Positions 1-7,489 are shown, counted from the stretch's first letter. The stretch: DNA of 25,212 nucleotides from JBHPHA01 sp042569905 (GCA_042569905.1 JBHPHA010000018.1:1-25212), one strand, 5' to 3'. Program-made: numbers and translations. Notes: generated by a model from the letters alone, not told the origin.

Positions 1-351
1 TTGAAGAATGTTAAACCAATGACGTCTAATTACTCTAATAATTTTTTCATCATCACTCAATCGCTGAGTATCTTCCATAAAGCACAGGATGGTCTCTATT
101 TTATTCTCATATTCCTGCTGACTTGGAAAATTTATTACATACGAAAAAAATAACTTAGCTATAATTGGAACACCCTTTATCATTTCTTTTTCATTATGCA
201 TATATCTTGAATGTACTGCCGCAATAAACTCCTTCTTTTTTTGAGTTTCACTACCCTCACCCTTAACTACCGAATCTGCTTGAGAATATTGCTCTTTCAG
301 AGCATTCAAGAAAACTTTCCATCCAGTTCTTTTTGCAAAATAACCAAGCAT
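1..351 (-). CDS. Hypothetical protein, C-terminus cut by the window edge
   Basis: An open frame of 117 codons runs from an ATG at 351 off the left edge with no stop. It begins MLGYFAKRTGWKVFLNALK and is rich in charged and aromatic residues, with a probable amphipathic helix near the C-terminal part seen (residues 88-112). I recognise no family. Start choice: the ATG is preceded by GAGG seven bases upstream, and a consensus promoter (TTGACA-17-TAATAT) lies at 402-430. It belongs to the SD-led class of unknown genes that recurs in this window. A plus-strand frame over 211-411 is only its shadow. That the frame is coding is fairly sure; its function is unknown. Confidence 0.7.
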   Translation of the reverse strand, partial: MLGYFAKRTGWKVFLNALKEQYSQADSVVKGEGSETQKKKEFIAAVHSRYMHNEKEMIKGVPIIAKLFFSYVINFPSQQEYENKIETILCFMEDTQRLSDDEKIIRVIRRHWFNILQ

Positions 352-401
352 ACTCAACCCTCAATTGTAGTATTTTTATTTATAAAGACAAGCTTACGAA
401 A

Positions 402-430
402 ATATTACTAGTTTTTACCCATTTTGTCAA
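402..430 (-). promoter_or_regulatory. Sigma-70-type promoter for the gene at 1-351
   Basis: On the minus strand TTGACA (430-425), a 17-base spacer, then TAATAT (407-402). The predicted start of transcription is about 395, giving a leader of about 45 bases with an SD. Confidence 0.6.
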
Positions 431-434
431 TAAA

Positions 435-466
435 AAAACCGCTTAGTTATTTTAACTAGCGGTTTT
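435..466 (-). terminator. Rho-independent terminator after the gene at 480-881
   Basis: An inverted repeat AAAACCGC...GCGGTTTT with further pairing TTAGTTA/TAACTA. On the minus strand it ends in a run of T, so it closes the operon transcribed from 1622 to 480. It sits just upstream of the promoter for 1-351. Confidence 0.8.
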
Positions 467-479
467 AAGTTCAGATTCC

Positions 480-881
480 TTATTTCGCCCAAGTTTCTTC
501 GGGCAGACCTTCGATTTCATGTGCCAACGCACAAAACTGGCAATTTCCGATACGATCAATGAACAAGTCATTCATCGCCGTGCGTTGTTCTTCTATAACA
601 AATGTTATTTGCTCCTCATGAAAAGCTATGAAATCTTCTAACATACCCATGGTAACATTCTCCACAACTACATTGATATCCAGGACTCTCATGAGGGCTT
701 CAATATCATCAAAAGCATCCAGCGCAATATAAATCCGCTCCAATAGCTTCTCTTCTTCAAGATCCATATTTTCATTCAAGAAGAAGGCTGTATCCGCCTC
801 CTCAAGTAGGTTACTTAGTCTTACAGACTTTTTCTTTAAGAGCGAAACAATCTGTTTCAATGTTTCTGATAACATTTCCAT
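480..881 (-). CDS. Hypothetical acidic helical protein
   Basis: 133 codons; predicted mostly alpha-helical and acidic, with a C-terminal CQFCALAHEIEG segment whose two cysteines (CxxC) could bind a metal or form a disulfide; that is inference. No family recognised. The start is ambiguous: ATG at 881 lies only two bases after AGGAG, whereas the second ATG (875, residue 3) has ideal eight-base spacing, so the real protein may be 131 residues. It lies 48 bases downstream of the gene at 930-1622, without a promoter of its own that I can see, so the two probably form one operon ended by the terminator at 435-466. Confidence 0.75.
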   Translation of the reverse strand: MEMLSETLKQIVSLLKKKSVRLSNLLEEADTAFFLNENMDLEEEKLLERIYIALDAFDDIEALMRVLDINVVVENVTMGMLEDFIAFHEEQITFVIEEQRTAMNDLFIDRIGNCQFCALAHEIEGLPEETWAK

Positions 882-929
882 ATCTCCTCGCCTATTTATT
901 TCAACTTGAATTCAAGAACCAAAAGTGGA

Positions 930-1622
930 CTAACTTTCCAAAAACTCTGGAGTGATTGTGATCTTCTCCCAAGGAAGATCCCTGAGACAGAGAGCGTCTC
1001 CGATCCGATCTTCGTAGAATTTCTCTAAAATATGCCTCGTCGCCAGAAAAATATCGATTTTATACTCAGTCGAACTTCTCTTCACGGCCTCCTCAACCAA
1101 ACCTCTGTTACTGCTTAAAATCCCTGCATTATAACCAAATCCGAGACCCGACAAAATCCTCGCAAAAACAAACTTTGCTTTTGGATTGCTCCTACTAAGG
1201 CGAACTGGGTTAGTGCCAAACTTAAACTTTCCCAACTTTACCTGAAAAAAACTTTCCATAAACCGATTTCCCCGAACTTCGGGAGCAGCAGACGTAAAAT
1301 TAAGACAATACATCTCTTCCGGTATCACTCCCATCATATCCCTCAAGAATTCAAATGGAGGTTTTGGATGAATAATACATACAGTACGTGAGACATCCTC
1401 ACCAACACCATACTTGTTCCGAATCTGCACCCAAGAAGCACCCCAGCGTTTCTTAATCTGTGTAAGGGTTTCTTTATCCTCGACCCAACCATCTTCATCG
1501 AGCTGGGCGGGGATGTGTTTCTCCATACTAATAAATTGGATATAGGTACCTCCCCTCCTTGAAAAATCAATGGCATTAATTCTTTCCACTCTTTCCAATG
1601 CACTTTTCAGTTCCCGACTCAT
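930..1622 (-). CDS. Hypothetical protein, 230 aa
   Basis: 230 residues, no signal peptide or membrane segment. It starts MSRELKSALERVERINAID and has a basic middle part (VKLGKFKFGTNPVRLSRSNP, about residues 128-147). No family recognised. The start is well supported: AAGGAG lies seven bases before the ATG and a TTGACA-17-TGC-TAATAT promoter is at 1678-1706. It is the first gene of a probable two-gene operon with 480-881. A frame at 1343-1603 on the same strand is an out-of-frame shadow. Confidence 0.8.
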   Translation of the reverse strand: MSRELKSALERVERINAIDFSRRGGTYIQFISMEKHIPAQLDEDGWVEDKETLTQIKKRWGASWVQIRNKYGVGEDVSRTVCIIHPKPPFEFLRDMMGVIPEEMYCLNFTSAAPEVRGNRFMESFFQVKLGKFKFGTNPVRLSRSNPKAKFVFARILSGLGFGYNAGILSSNRGLVEEAVKRSSTEYKIDIFLATRHILEKFYEDRIGDALCLRDLPWEKITITPEFLES

Positions 1623-1677
1623 ATTAATCTCCTTTTAGAGTTTTTCTGTTTATTTAGCTGTCAAAAAACGATACTCA

Positions 1678-1706
1678 ATATTAGCATACTTTACGTTTTT
1701 TGTCAA
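1678..1706 (-). promoter_or_regulatory. Extended -10 promoter for the 1622-480 operon
   Basis: Minus strand: TTGACA (1706-1701), 17-base spacer ending in TGC, then TAATAT (1683-1678). This is a near-consensus -35 combined with an extended -10. The leader is about 50 bases. Confidence 0.7.
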
Positions 1707-1707
1707 C

Positions 1708-1735
1708 TAAAAAACCGCCTCAGTTGGCGGCTTTA
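1708..1735 (-). terminator. Terminator after ychF
   Basis: GCCGCC-AACTGA-GGCGG stem, followed on the minus strand by TTTTTTAG. It lies 28 bases beyond the ychF stop codon and directly abuts the next promoter. Confidence 0.8.
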
Positions 1736-1762
1736 CATTTCCTCAAATACTAAATCTCAGCT

Positions 1763-2815
1763 CTATCCTCCTATCTTAAAGTCCGCAACATCTCCATCTT
1801 GAACAATATAATCTTTTCCAACTGATTTCACCTTTCCTGATTCTTTGGCTTTTGACCAAGAACCAGCCTCAAGTAAGTCTTTCCAATCAATCACATCTGC
1901 ACAAATAAACTTATCTTTGAAATCATTATGAATTGCAGTTCCTGCCTCTGGAGCAGTCCATCCTTTTTTGATTGTCCAAGCTCGAGTTTCCTTCACTCCA
2001 GTAGTTAGAAATGTAATCAATCCCAGCAGTTCATATGACCTTACAATCAATTCATTAATATTGGATTTCAATTCCAGCTCCTCTATGTCCTCCTTTGTCA
2101 TCTCTTCTAATTCCTCCTCCATCTTAATGTCCAGTTTTACATGAGGCCTCTCTTCAAGCTTTTCATCAAGATTCATATCCATATCTGAAACATTATATAT
2201 ATACAGAAACGGCTTCATTGTTAGTAACGCCAATTCTCTAACTGCAATCACCGTATATTCGTCTTTCATGTCCAACTCAGCTTTGTTTGCAAGCTTTCCA
2301 TCTTCCAATACTGTTTGAATTTTTTTGGTTACTGCTAGTTTCGCAGTTGCCTCCTTGTCACCACTCTTTGCCTCCCTCTCAAGTCTTTCAATTCTCTTAT
2401 TCACTGTTTCAAGATCAGCCAACATCAGCTCTGTGTTAATCACATCAATGTCATCGACTGGGTCAATTTTGTTGTGCACATGTGTGATGTTTGGATTCTC
2501 AAAAACGCGTACAACCTCAACAATCGCATCCACCTCACGAATGTTAGCCAAAAACTTATTTCCCAGCCCCTCACCTTCTGACGCGCCCTTCACAAGACCA
2601 GCAATGTCCACAAATTCAATAATCGCTGGAACTATTTTTTCAGTCTTAGACATGTCAGACAATTTCTGCAGTCTTTCATCCGGAACCTCCACAACTCCGA
2701 TATTAGGTTCAATTGTACAAAAAGGATAGTTGTTAATATCAACTGCCTTTTTTGTTAATGTTTTAAAAAGTGTTGACTTCCCTACATTTGGAAGCCCTAC
2801 AATACCAATTTTCAT
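1763..2815 (-). CDS. ychF: Redox-responsive ribosome-binding ATPase YchF (Obg-like)
   Basis: YchF/Ola1 is a TRAFAC-class P-loop protein that prefers ATP to GTP and binds ribosomes. Visible here: P-loop GLPNVGKS (residues 7-14), switch II DIAG (70-73) followed by the family signature GASEGEGLGNKFLANIR, a charged coiled-coil insertion (about 130-175), NVSD in place of the canonical NKxD G4 motif (about residue 209, as expected for an ATP-preferring member), and a C-terminal TGS domain (RAWTIKKG...GKDYIVQDGDV, about 275-350). Length of 350 is close to the usual 360. There is no SD before the ATG. A 34-base promoter-region sequence at 2855-2888 is shared with the gene at 14146-14439. Confidence 0.97.
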   Translation of the reverse strand: MKIGIVGLPNVGKSTLFKTLTKKAVDINNYPFCTIEPNIGVVEVPDERLQKLSDMSKTEKIVPAIIEFVDIAGLVKGASEGEGLGNKFLANIREVDAIVEVVRVFENPNITHVHNKIDPVDDIDVINTELMLADLETVNKRIERLEREAKSGDKEATAKLAVTKKIQTVLEDGKLANKAELDMKDEYTVIAVRELALLTMKPFLYIYNVSDMDMNLDEKLEERPHVKLDIKMEEELEEMTKEDIEELELKSNINELIVRSYELLGLITFLTTGVKETRAWTIKKGWTAPEAGTAIHNDFKDKFICADVIDWKDLLEAGSWSKAKESGKVKSVGKDYIVQDGDVADFKIGG

Positions 2816-2859
2816 ACTATTTAAAATATATTATTTCACTTAAACTTATCTTACACTTT

Positions 2860-2888
2860 ATTGTGTCTTTTTAAAGCAAAAAAGTCAA
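2860..2888 (-). promoter_or_regulatory. Probable ychF promoter with a shared motif
   Basis: Minus strand TTGACT (2888-2883), 17-base spacer, CACAAT (2865-2860). The 34 bases 2855-2888 match 14481-14514 at 30 positions, including both hexamers, which supports a functional site despite the poor -10. Confidence 0.5.
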
Positions 2889-2973
2889 CTCCCCAAATGA
2901 TCACAAGCTTGTAAAAAATCACTTGTCAATGTAAGATATTAATTGTAACTAAGAATTATTATTTCAAAAATAT

Positions 2974-3228
2974 ATGATCGATAAAATGAAACAACTTTAC
3001 CAAATGAAAAAGATGCTTGAGGGCATTACTTCAACAGAGGATTATAAAGGAATCAGAGCAACTGTAAATGGATCGATGAAACTTTTAAGTGTTGAGGTTA
3101 CTGATCAAGCAAGAGAAAGTCGCGACCTTGAGAAAAACATCGTAAAATCCATAAACGGTGCAATGAAAACTATCCAGAAAAAAATGCAAAAAGAAATGAA
3201 AGCCGGAAATATTGACATGCCGTTCTAG
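2974..3228 (+). CDS. YbaB/EbfC-family nucleoid-associated protein
   Basis: 84 residues. The central ATVNGSMKLLSVEVTD (residues 29-44) followed by LEKNIVKSINGAMKTIQKKM (52-71) matches the beta-hairpin and C-terminal helix of the YbaB/EbfC family, small dimeric DNA-binding proteins. The N-terminal helix (MIDKMKQLYQMKKMLEG) is shorter than the usual family N-terminus of about 30 residues, so this is a compact member. There is no SD; a TTGTCA-17-TAACTA promoter-like pair lies at 2923-2951. Here it is not next to dnaX or recR, its common neighbours elsewhere. A terminator follows at 3281-3317. Confidence 0.8.
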   Translation: MIDKMKQLYQMKKMLEGITSTEDYKGIRATVNGSMKLLSVEVTDQARESRDLEKNIVKSINGAMKTIQKKMQKEMKAGNIDMPF

Positions 3229-3280
3229 CTCTAGTAATCCGTAATTGGTAACTAGTACTCAGGAATAGGAAAGAAAAAAT

Positions 3281-3317
3281 AAAGCCGCCCCAACGCATTT
3301 GCGCGGGGTGGTTTTTC
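3281..3317 (+). terminator. Terminator after the YbaB-like gene
   Basis: GCCGCCCC...GGGGTGGT stem with inner AACGC/GCG pairing, followed by TTTTTC on the plus strand. Confidence 0.75.
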
Positions 3318-3376
3318 TTGTAAATAAACGTCAAGCGTTATAAAATGTAATTACCTAAAAATTAAAAATAAAAACT

Positions 3377-4729
3377 ATGGTAGACAAGATTTTTAAGGCG
3401 TATGATGTTCGTGGGATTTATCCAACTGAAATAAATGAAGAGATTGTATACAAAACAGGAAGAGCTTTTGTGAAATTTCTGGGAGCGAAAAATGTCGTAA
3501 TCGGAAGAGACATTCGAGAGTCTAGTCCTTCTCTTTTTGAGGAGCTTAAGAGAGGAATAACTGACGAGGGTGCTAATGTATATGACCTTGGTCTTGTGAC
3601 CACTCCAATGGTATATTACGCGTCAGGAAAGCTTGATGTTGATGGAGGAATTGTCCTGACTGCATCTCACAATCCAGGAGAATACAACGGAATGAAGTTT
3701 TGTCACGCCGAAGCTGTTCCAATTGGAGAAAACAGTGGACTACTCGACATCAAGCAACTTGTTGTTGATGACAGCTTTGAAGAAAACGAAAACAAGGGAA
3801 AAGTAATTGAAAAAGATATTAAGAGTGAATATCTCAACTACCTTGCGTCTTTTGTGAACCTTGGTGACAAAAAATTCAAACTTGCTGCTGATTTTGCCAA
3901 TGCAATGGGGATTGCAGAAATTGATCTGTACAAAAAATTTCCTGAAAATATTGAGCTAATAACACTGTTTGATGAATATGACAGCACATTTCCAAACCAT
4001 GAAGCCAATCCATTGAAAATTGAAACACTCAAAGACCTTCAGGAAAAAGTTATTGAAGAAAATGCAGACCTTGGAGTTTCCTATGATGGAGACGGAGACC
4101 GAACTGGATTTGTTGATGAAAATGGAGTTGTGATTCCAATGGATCTTGTCACTGCGCTTATCGCAAAAGTAATTCTTGAAAAAAATCCTGGAGCAAAAAT
4201 ACTCTACGACCTTCGATCATCCATGTCTGTCAAAGAAGTGATTGAAGAGAATGGAGGAGTTTCTGGAGAATGTCGTGTTGGTCACGCGCTGATCAAAAAA
4301 CAGATGCGAGATGAAAATGCAATTTTTGCTGGAGAACTTTCAGGACACTACTACTTCCAAGAAAATTTCAAAGCTGAAGCTGGTTCACTTCCTGTAATTT
4401 ATCTCCTAAACCTTATGGCGGAGACTGGGGAAACAATTTCTCACTTAGTTGCTGATGTGAAAAGATATTACCACAGCGGAGAAATCAACAATGACGTCTC
4501 AGACAAAGACGCAATCATTGCTCAGTTGAAAGAAAAATATGCCGATGGAGAAATTACCAAACTTGATGGAATTAAAATTAGTTTCTGGAATCAAGAAAAG
4601 GGTTCTCGCTGGTGGCTGAATGTTCGAGCCAGCAACACAGAACCAGTACTAAGACTAAATCTTGAAGCCGATACTCAGGAGTTAATGGAAGAAAAAAGAG
4701 AAGAGTTACTTGATTTGATTAGGAAATAG
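3377..4729 (+). CDS. manB: Phosphomannomutase/phosphoglucomutase
   Basis: Alpha-D-phosphohexomutase superfamily enzyme that interconverts hexose 1- and 6-phosphates for surface glycan and nucleotide-sugar supply. All four family loops are visible: catalytic phosphoserine loop TASHNP (residues 95-100, Ser97), metal loop DGDGDR (237-242), sugar-binding loop GELSGHYYF (from 319), and phosphate-binding loop RASNTEP (417-423). The 450-residue length is normal. GELSGHYYF is typical of bifunctional PMM/PGM proteins, so the exact substrate cannot be fixed from sequence. There is no SD; the ATG follows an A-rich leader. It is followed by a perfect 15-bp terminator. The cupin at 14597-14998 could act in the same mannose-phosphate pathway. 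Confidence 0.95.
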   Translation: MVDKIFKAYDVRGIYPTEINEEIVYKTGRAFVKFLGAKNVVIGRDIRESSPSLFEELKRGITDEGANVYDLGLVTTPMVYYASGKLDVDGGIVLTASHNPGEYNGMKFCHAEAVPIGENSGLLDIKQLVVDDSFEENENKGKVIEKDIKSEYLNYLASFVNLGDKKFKLAADFANAMGIAEIDLYKKFPENIELITLFDEYDSTFPNHEANPLKIETLKDLQEKVIEENADLGVSYDGDGDRTGFVDENGVVIPMDLVTALIAKVILEKNPGAKILYDLRSSMSVKEVIEENGGVSGECRVGHALIKKQMRDENAIFAGELSGHYYFQENFKAEAGSLPVIYLLNLMAETGETISHLVADVKRYYHSGEINNDVSDKDAIIAQLKEKYADGEITKLDGIKISFWNQEKGSRWWLNVRASNTEPVLRLNLEADTQELMEEKREELLDLIRK

Positions 4730-4737
4730 AAATCAAA

Positions 4738-4771
4738 AAATACCATTTAAATGTATATTTAAATGGTATTT
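4738..4771 (+). terminator. Terminator after the phosphohexomutase gene
   Basis: A perfect 15-bp stem (4738-4752 with 4757-4771), four-base loop GTAT and a T-rich tail. The flanks are symmetric enough to work on both strands. Confidence 0.85.
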
Positions 4772-4810
4772 TTATTTAATTAGTAGCTATAACGCACCAT
4801 CTCATTATTT

Positions 4811-4999
4811 GTCATTCCGTCCCGATAAATCGGGATTGGACGAGGCACGAGTTCAAAGAAATTAACTTATCCGGAATCTACGCTGCATATAACCTGAGGC
4901 GCAGTATTAGGTCTGTGGTTTTTGTTAGCGTAGATTCCGGATAGACTATTTTTCTAGATTTCGATTCCTCAATCTGAAAAATATGTCTTCCGGAATGAC
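4811..4999. repeat. Three-hairpin palindromic repeat, copy A
   Basis: 189 bp bounded by GTCATTCCG and its complement CGGAATGAC. The core is a perfect 17-bp inverted repeat (4868-4884 with 4927-4943) around a 42-base loop. The right arm (TTTTTCTAGATT...AATCTGAAAAA) folds on itself, as does the left arm through CCCGATAAATCGGG. Arms are shared with copies B (21117-21302) and C (23978-24159), but this core sequence differs from theirs. No coding frame is present. It fills most of the gap between the mutase gene and the gene at 5094. Confidence 0.85.
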
Positions 5000-5019
5000 A
5001 GTCAATTTAGTATTTTTAT

Positions 5020-5048
5020 TTGACATCAAAACTAAAAAGAGTTAGTTT
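5020..5048 (+). promoter_or_regulatory. Promoter for the gene at 5094
   Basis: TTGACA (5020-5025), 17-base spacer, TAGTTT (5043-5048). The -35 is consensus and the -10 weak. The leader is about 38 bases and contains GGAGG. Confidence 0.5.
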
Positions 5049-5093
5049 CTAGGTACGCGTAAACTCTTTACTAACTCAATATGGAGGCAATTT

Positions 5094-5462
5094 ATGTTAA
5101 GCGCACAGGAGGCCTATTCTAAAGCATCAACACTGAAAGATTCCTTGAAAGTTCCTATGGACTTTAAGAAGCATTACGGGAAATTCTCCACTCTTTTGAT
5201 TAGGATCTATTTCCAAAAGAAAAATAGAGGAAATAGAGACACCTCTCGAGATGTTGGAGGCTTTATTTTTCTTGACCTCAAAAATCATGGTCAAATCGTA
5301 CCCCTAAATTGCATTTCACTAGAAGCAAGAAGCCCTAGAGAATTCTCTAAAATTACTGCACGGATAGTGAGCAGCAAAAAGGTGATCGAGTATGTATTCA
5401 GTCGCATTCAGAAAGAAACTCGTCCCTTTAAAATTACTGCATCCGAACTGCCCAAGACTTGA
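5094..5462 (+). CDS. Hypothetical protein, possibly frameshifted at its end
   Basis: 122 residues of unknown function with an unmistakable SD (GGAGG, six bases before the ATG). There is no membrane segment; the composition is basic and serine-rich. The frame stops at 5462, but the +1 frame continues without a stop to 5583 with a protein-like sequence (LEKLFPKKTVSVPMAEKLEQ and onward), and the terminator begins only at about 5614. Either the gene ends at 5462 with a 150-base tail, or a one-base indel near 5440-5462 has split a protein of about 163 residues. No family recognised in either reading. Confidence 0.7.
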   Translation: MLSAQEAYSKASTLKDSLKVPMDFKKHYGKFSTLLIRIYFQKKNRGNRDTSRDVGGFIFLDLKNHGQIVPLNCISLEARSPREFSKITARIVSSKKVIEYVFSRIQKETRPFKITASELPKT

Positions 5463-5613
5463 GAAGTTGTTTCCAAAAAAAACTGTGTCAGTGCCTATGG
5501 CTGAAAAACTGGAGCAGGTAAAAGAAACACTCCTGAAAAATGTAAAAGTTCGTGTTTCTTGCCGCAAAGTACTTCCCACATAAAAACTGTCGAAAACATT
5601 CGACACTACACTA

Positions 5614-5646
5614 GACGACATAATTATAATGATTATGTCGTTTTTA
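5614..5646 (+). terminator. Terminator after the 5094 gene
   Basis: ACGACATAAT-TATAATG-ATTATGTCGT stem followed by TTTTT. A smaller hairpin TGTCGAA/TTCGACA lies just before it. Confidence 0.8.
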
Positions 5647-5647
5647 A

Positions 5648-5806
5648 ATACCAAATTTAATTAACGCTTCAACAATAACAACTTTCTTAATTTCGAGCGA
5701 GACACAGGAAAAACATTGAAACATATCCGAGATACGGTGATATGTTTTTGCGAAGTCGCAGCCGAAATTAAGGGATTTGTGTTGAATGGTTAATTAAATT
5801 TGGTAT
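5648..5806. repeat. Nested palindromic element, 159 bp
   Basis: The terminal inverted repeats of 27 bp (5648-5674 and 5780-5806) match at 25 positions and begin ATACCAAATTTAATTAA. Inside are a second pair, CTTAATTTCG/CGAAATTAAG, and a central hairpin AAACATATC/GATATGTTT. No open frame. The layout of TIR, inner pair and central hairpin resembles a MITE and also the insert found in the tRNA-Arg array, though the sequences differ. No family name can be given. Confidence 0.75.
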
Positions 5807-5816
5807 ACATACAAAA

Positions 5817-5848
5817 AAACTGATCGTAAAAATTTTTACGGTCAGTTT
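5817..5848 (-). terminator. Terminator after the two small membrane-protein genes
   Basis: AAACTGAtCGTAAAAA pairs with TTTTTACGgTCAGTTT. On the minus strand it is followed by TTTTTTTG. It lies 11 bases beyond the stop of the 49-residue gene. Confidence 0.75.
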
Positions 5849-5858
5849 AGAAATATTC

Positions 5859-6008
5859 TTATTGTTTCCTAGTCTCTACTGAGACATTAAACATTCTCTC
5901 GAAGGTCATATCTTCTGAACATGCAACATACCCAACAGTAACAAGTATGCCTACTATTGCTAAAAACAGTATAAAATACATATTTCCACGACTCTTTCCT
6001 TCTCGCAT
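5859..6008 (-). CDS. Small single-pass membrane protein, 49 aa
   Basis: This frame is below common length cut-offs but well supported: ATG at 6008, stop TAA at 5861-5859, and GGGAGAG eight bases upstream. The protein starts MREGKSRGNMYF and has one hydrophobic helix (about residues 11-29, YFILFLAIVGILVTVGYVA), then a cysteine and a polar 19-residue tail. The basic N-terminus suggests an N-in orientation. Its SD lies between its start and the stop of the upstream 45-residue gene, so the two are co-translated from one mRNA. Function unknown. Confidence 0.7.
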   Translation of the reverse strand: MREGKSRGNMYFILFLAIVGILVTVGYVACSEDMTFERMFNVSVETRKQ

Positions 6009-6020
6009 GACACTCTCCCT

Positions 6021-6158
6021 TTAAAGAGTTTTTATAACACCCTCATTCCAAAGAGAAAACACAACTATCGCTGCCAATATAGCAACAGACAGTATGCACG
6101 CGAGTGCCTGATTAGCCCTACTCTCATTAAATCTTTTCTTCAACACTTTCCGAGTCAA
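6021..6158 (-). CDS. Small membrane protein with TTG start, 45 aa
   Basis: A TTG at 6158 is preceded by AAGGAGGAG at good spacing, one of the strongest SDs in the window, and opens a 45-residue frame ending at TAA 6023-6021. It has a basic N-terminus (TRKVLKKRFNESR) and one hydrophobic helix (about residues 18-36, ALACILSVAILAAIVVFSL). It begins 20 bases after the trpS stop, so it could be the distal part of a trpS transcript. It is followed 12 bases later by the 49-residue gene, making a pair of tiny membrane proteins. Function unknown. The non-ATG start is judged real because of the SD. Confidence 0.6.
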   Translation of the reverse strand: MTRKVLKKRFNESRANQALACILSVAILAAIVVFSLWNEGVIKTL

Positions 6159-6178
6159 AATATCTCCTCCTTACATTT

Positions 6179-7342
6179 CTACCCTAGAAATCCAACTTTA
6201 TTTTTCACCTCAACCATTTTTTCCTCTGCAATAACTGAAGCCTTTTTTGCACCATCTCGAAGAATGTTTAGCACATCTTCGTCTTTTAACGAACTATATT
6301 TTTCTTGAAATGGTATTATAAAGTCTAAAACAGATTTTGTCAATCCCTGCTTGAAATCTCCGAAGCCTTTTCCTTCATATTTGGCAACAATTTCTTCTGG
6401 GGTCAGTCCTGAAAAAGAAGCGTAGATGTTAATCAGATTTTTGATTGCTGGTCTATCTTCAGAATAAGTAATGTCTGAACCACTGTCAGTCACAGCTTTT
6501 TTGATTTTTTTCTCAATCGCTTCAGGGGTATCCAAAAGTGAGATGTAATTGTATTCAGAAGGAGCTGATTTACTCATCTTATTTTCAGGATTGTCCAGTC
6601 CCATCACTCTCATCCCCTCTTTTCTCGTATAGCTCTTTGGGACAATAAGCGTTTCTCCAAAGCGCTTATTAAATCTCCTTGCAATTGTCCGGGTCAATTC
6701 AACATGTTGCACCTGATCCTCTCCTACTGGCACGACTTCTGTATTGTACAATAAAATATCCGCCGCCTGCAAAACAGGATAGTCAAAAAGCCCTACTCCA
6801 ACTCCATTAAATTTATTTTTAAAATCTCTAAAATATTCACTAATCACATCATGAATACCTCCTATAGCTAGGCTTACGATCTCGTTATTATTAAGATTGT
6901 TTTCCTTAATAAATTTCTCCTCTTTTTCTCCTATAAACTCCATATTTTTAGGATTACGCATTGATTCAAAAGATTTTTCTAGCTCATCGAAGTCAGATCC
7001 AGATTTAGATTTAAATTGAGTCATTTTAGTCAAATCACCATTTTGAGTAATGCAATTCAAAATCCAAGCAAGCTCACTGTGCTCTTTTACTCGAGATTGA
7101 ACAAAAATGATTGATTTTTCAGGATCGATTCCAGCTGCCAGATAGACTTTTGCTACCTCTAAAGTCTTTTTTCGAAGCTCTTCTGGATCTTGCGGAACAG
7201 TGATTGCATGTAAATCGACAATACAAAAAATAGATTCAAATTCATCTTGAAGGTTGACCCAATTTTTGATTGCTCCTAAATAATTTCCAATATGCGGTTC
7301 CCCACTCGGTTGAATCCCCGAAAAAATCCTTTTTTTGTTCAT
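6179..7342 (-). CDS. trpS: Tryptophanyl-tRNA synthetase
   Basis: Class I aminoacyl-tRNA synthetase charging tRNA-Trp. Counting from the chosen start, SGIQPSGEPHIGNYLGA carries the HIGH-type motif (HIGN, 17-20) and NKMSKSAP carries KMSKS (255-259). The ADILLYNTEVVPVGEDQVQH block (194-213) is typical of TrpRS. At 387 residues it is longer than most bacterial TrpRS (about 330); the excess is a charged segment at about 117-180, between the MTQFKSKSG stretch and VGLFDYPVLQAAD. Start: the frame is open upstream to 7384, but the family N-terminus (MNKKRIFSGIQ) begins at 7342. There is no SD. The two small membrane-protein genes follow on the same strand. Confidence 0.96.
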   Translation of the reverse strand: MNKKRIFSGIQPSGEPHIGNYLGAIKNWVNLQDEFESIFCIVDLHAITVPQDPEELRKKTLEVAKVYLAAGIDPEKSIIFVQSRVKEHSELAWILNCITQNGDLTKMTQFKSKSGSDFDELEKSFESMRNPKNMEFIGEKEEKFIKENNLNNNEIVSLAIGGIHDVISEYFRDFKNKFNGVGVGLFDYPVLQAADILLYNTEVVPVGEDQVQHVELTRTIARRFNKRFGETLIVPKSYTRKEGMRVMGLDNPENKMSKSAPSEYNYISLLDTPEAIEKKIKKAVTDSGSDITYSEDRPAIKNLINIYASFSGLTPEEIVAKYEGKGFGDFKQGLTKSVLDFIIPFQEKYSSLKDEDVLNILRDGAKKASVIAEEKMVEVKNKVGFLG

Positions 7343-7457
7343 AAGTATACAAATTACAAATCCGTTACAAATATACAACTGCACGAATCACTAATTCAAA
7401 TTTAAAATTTTCAATCTTACCCCTATCCTATCTCAAACATTGATTTTAAGCAATAAA

Positions 7458-7489
7458 AAAAACGGTCTCGTAATTCTACGAAACCGCTC
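7458..7489 (-). terminator. Terminator after the gene at 7522-8019
   Basis: CGGT-CTCGTA pairs with TACGAA-ACCG around ATTC; the minus strand continues with TTTTTTTTATTG. Confidence 0.7.

Noticed and set aside
211..411. Plus-strand frame of 66 codons
   Set aside because: Antisense shadow of the SD- and promoter-supported minus-strand gene at 1-351.
5392..5583. Separate gene starting at ATG 5392
   Set aside because: No SD and 70 bases of overlap with a well-supported gene. Treated as a possible continuation after a frameshift instead.
7343..7384. Longer TrpRS N-terminus MQLYICNGF...
   Set aside because: The family N-terminus starts at MNKKRIFSGIQ; the extension is hydrophobic, AT-rich leader sequence with promoter-like TATACT inside it.
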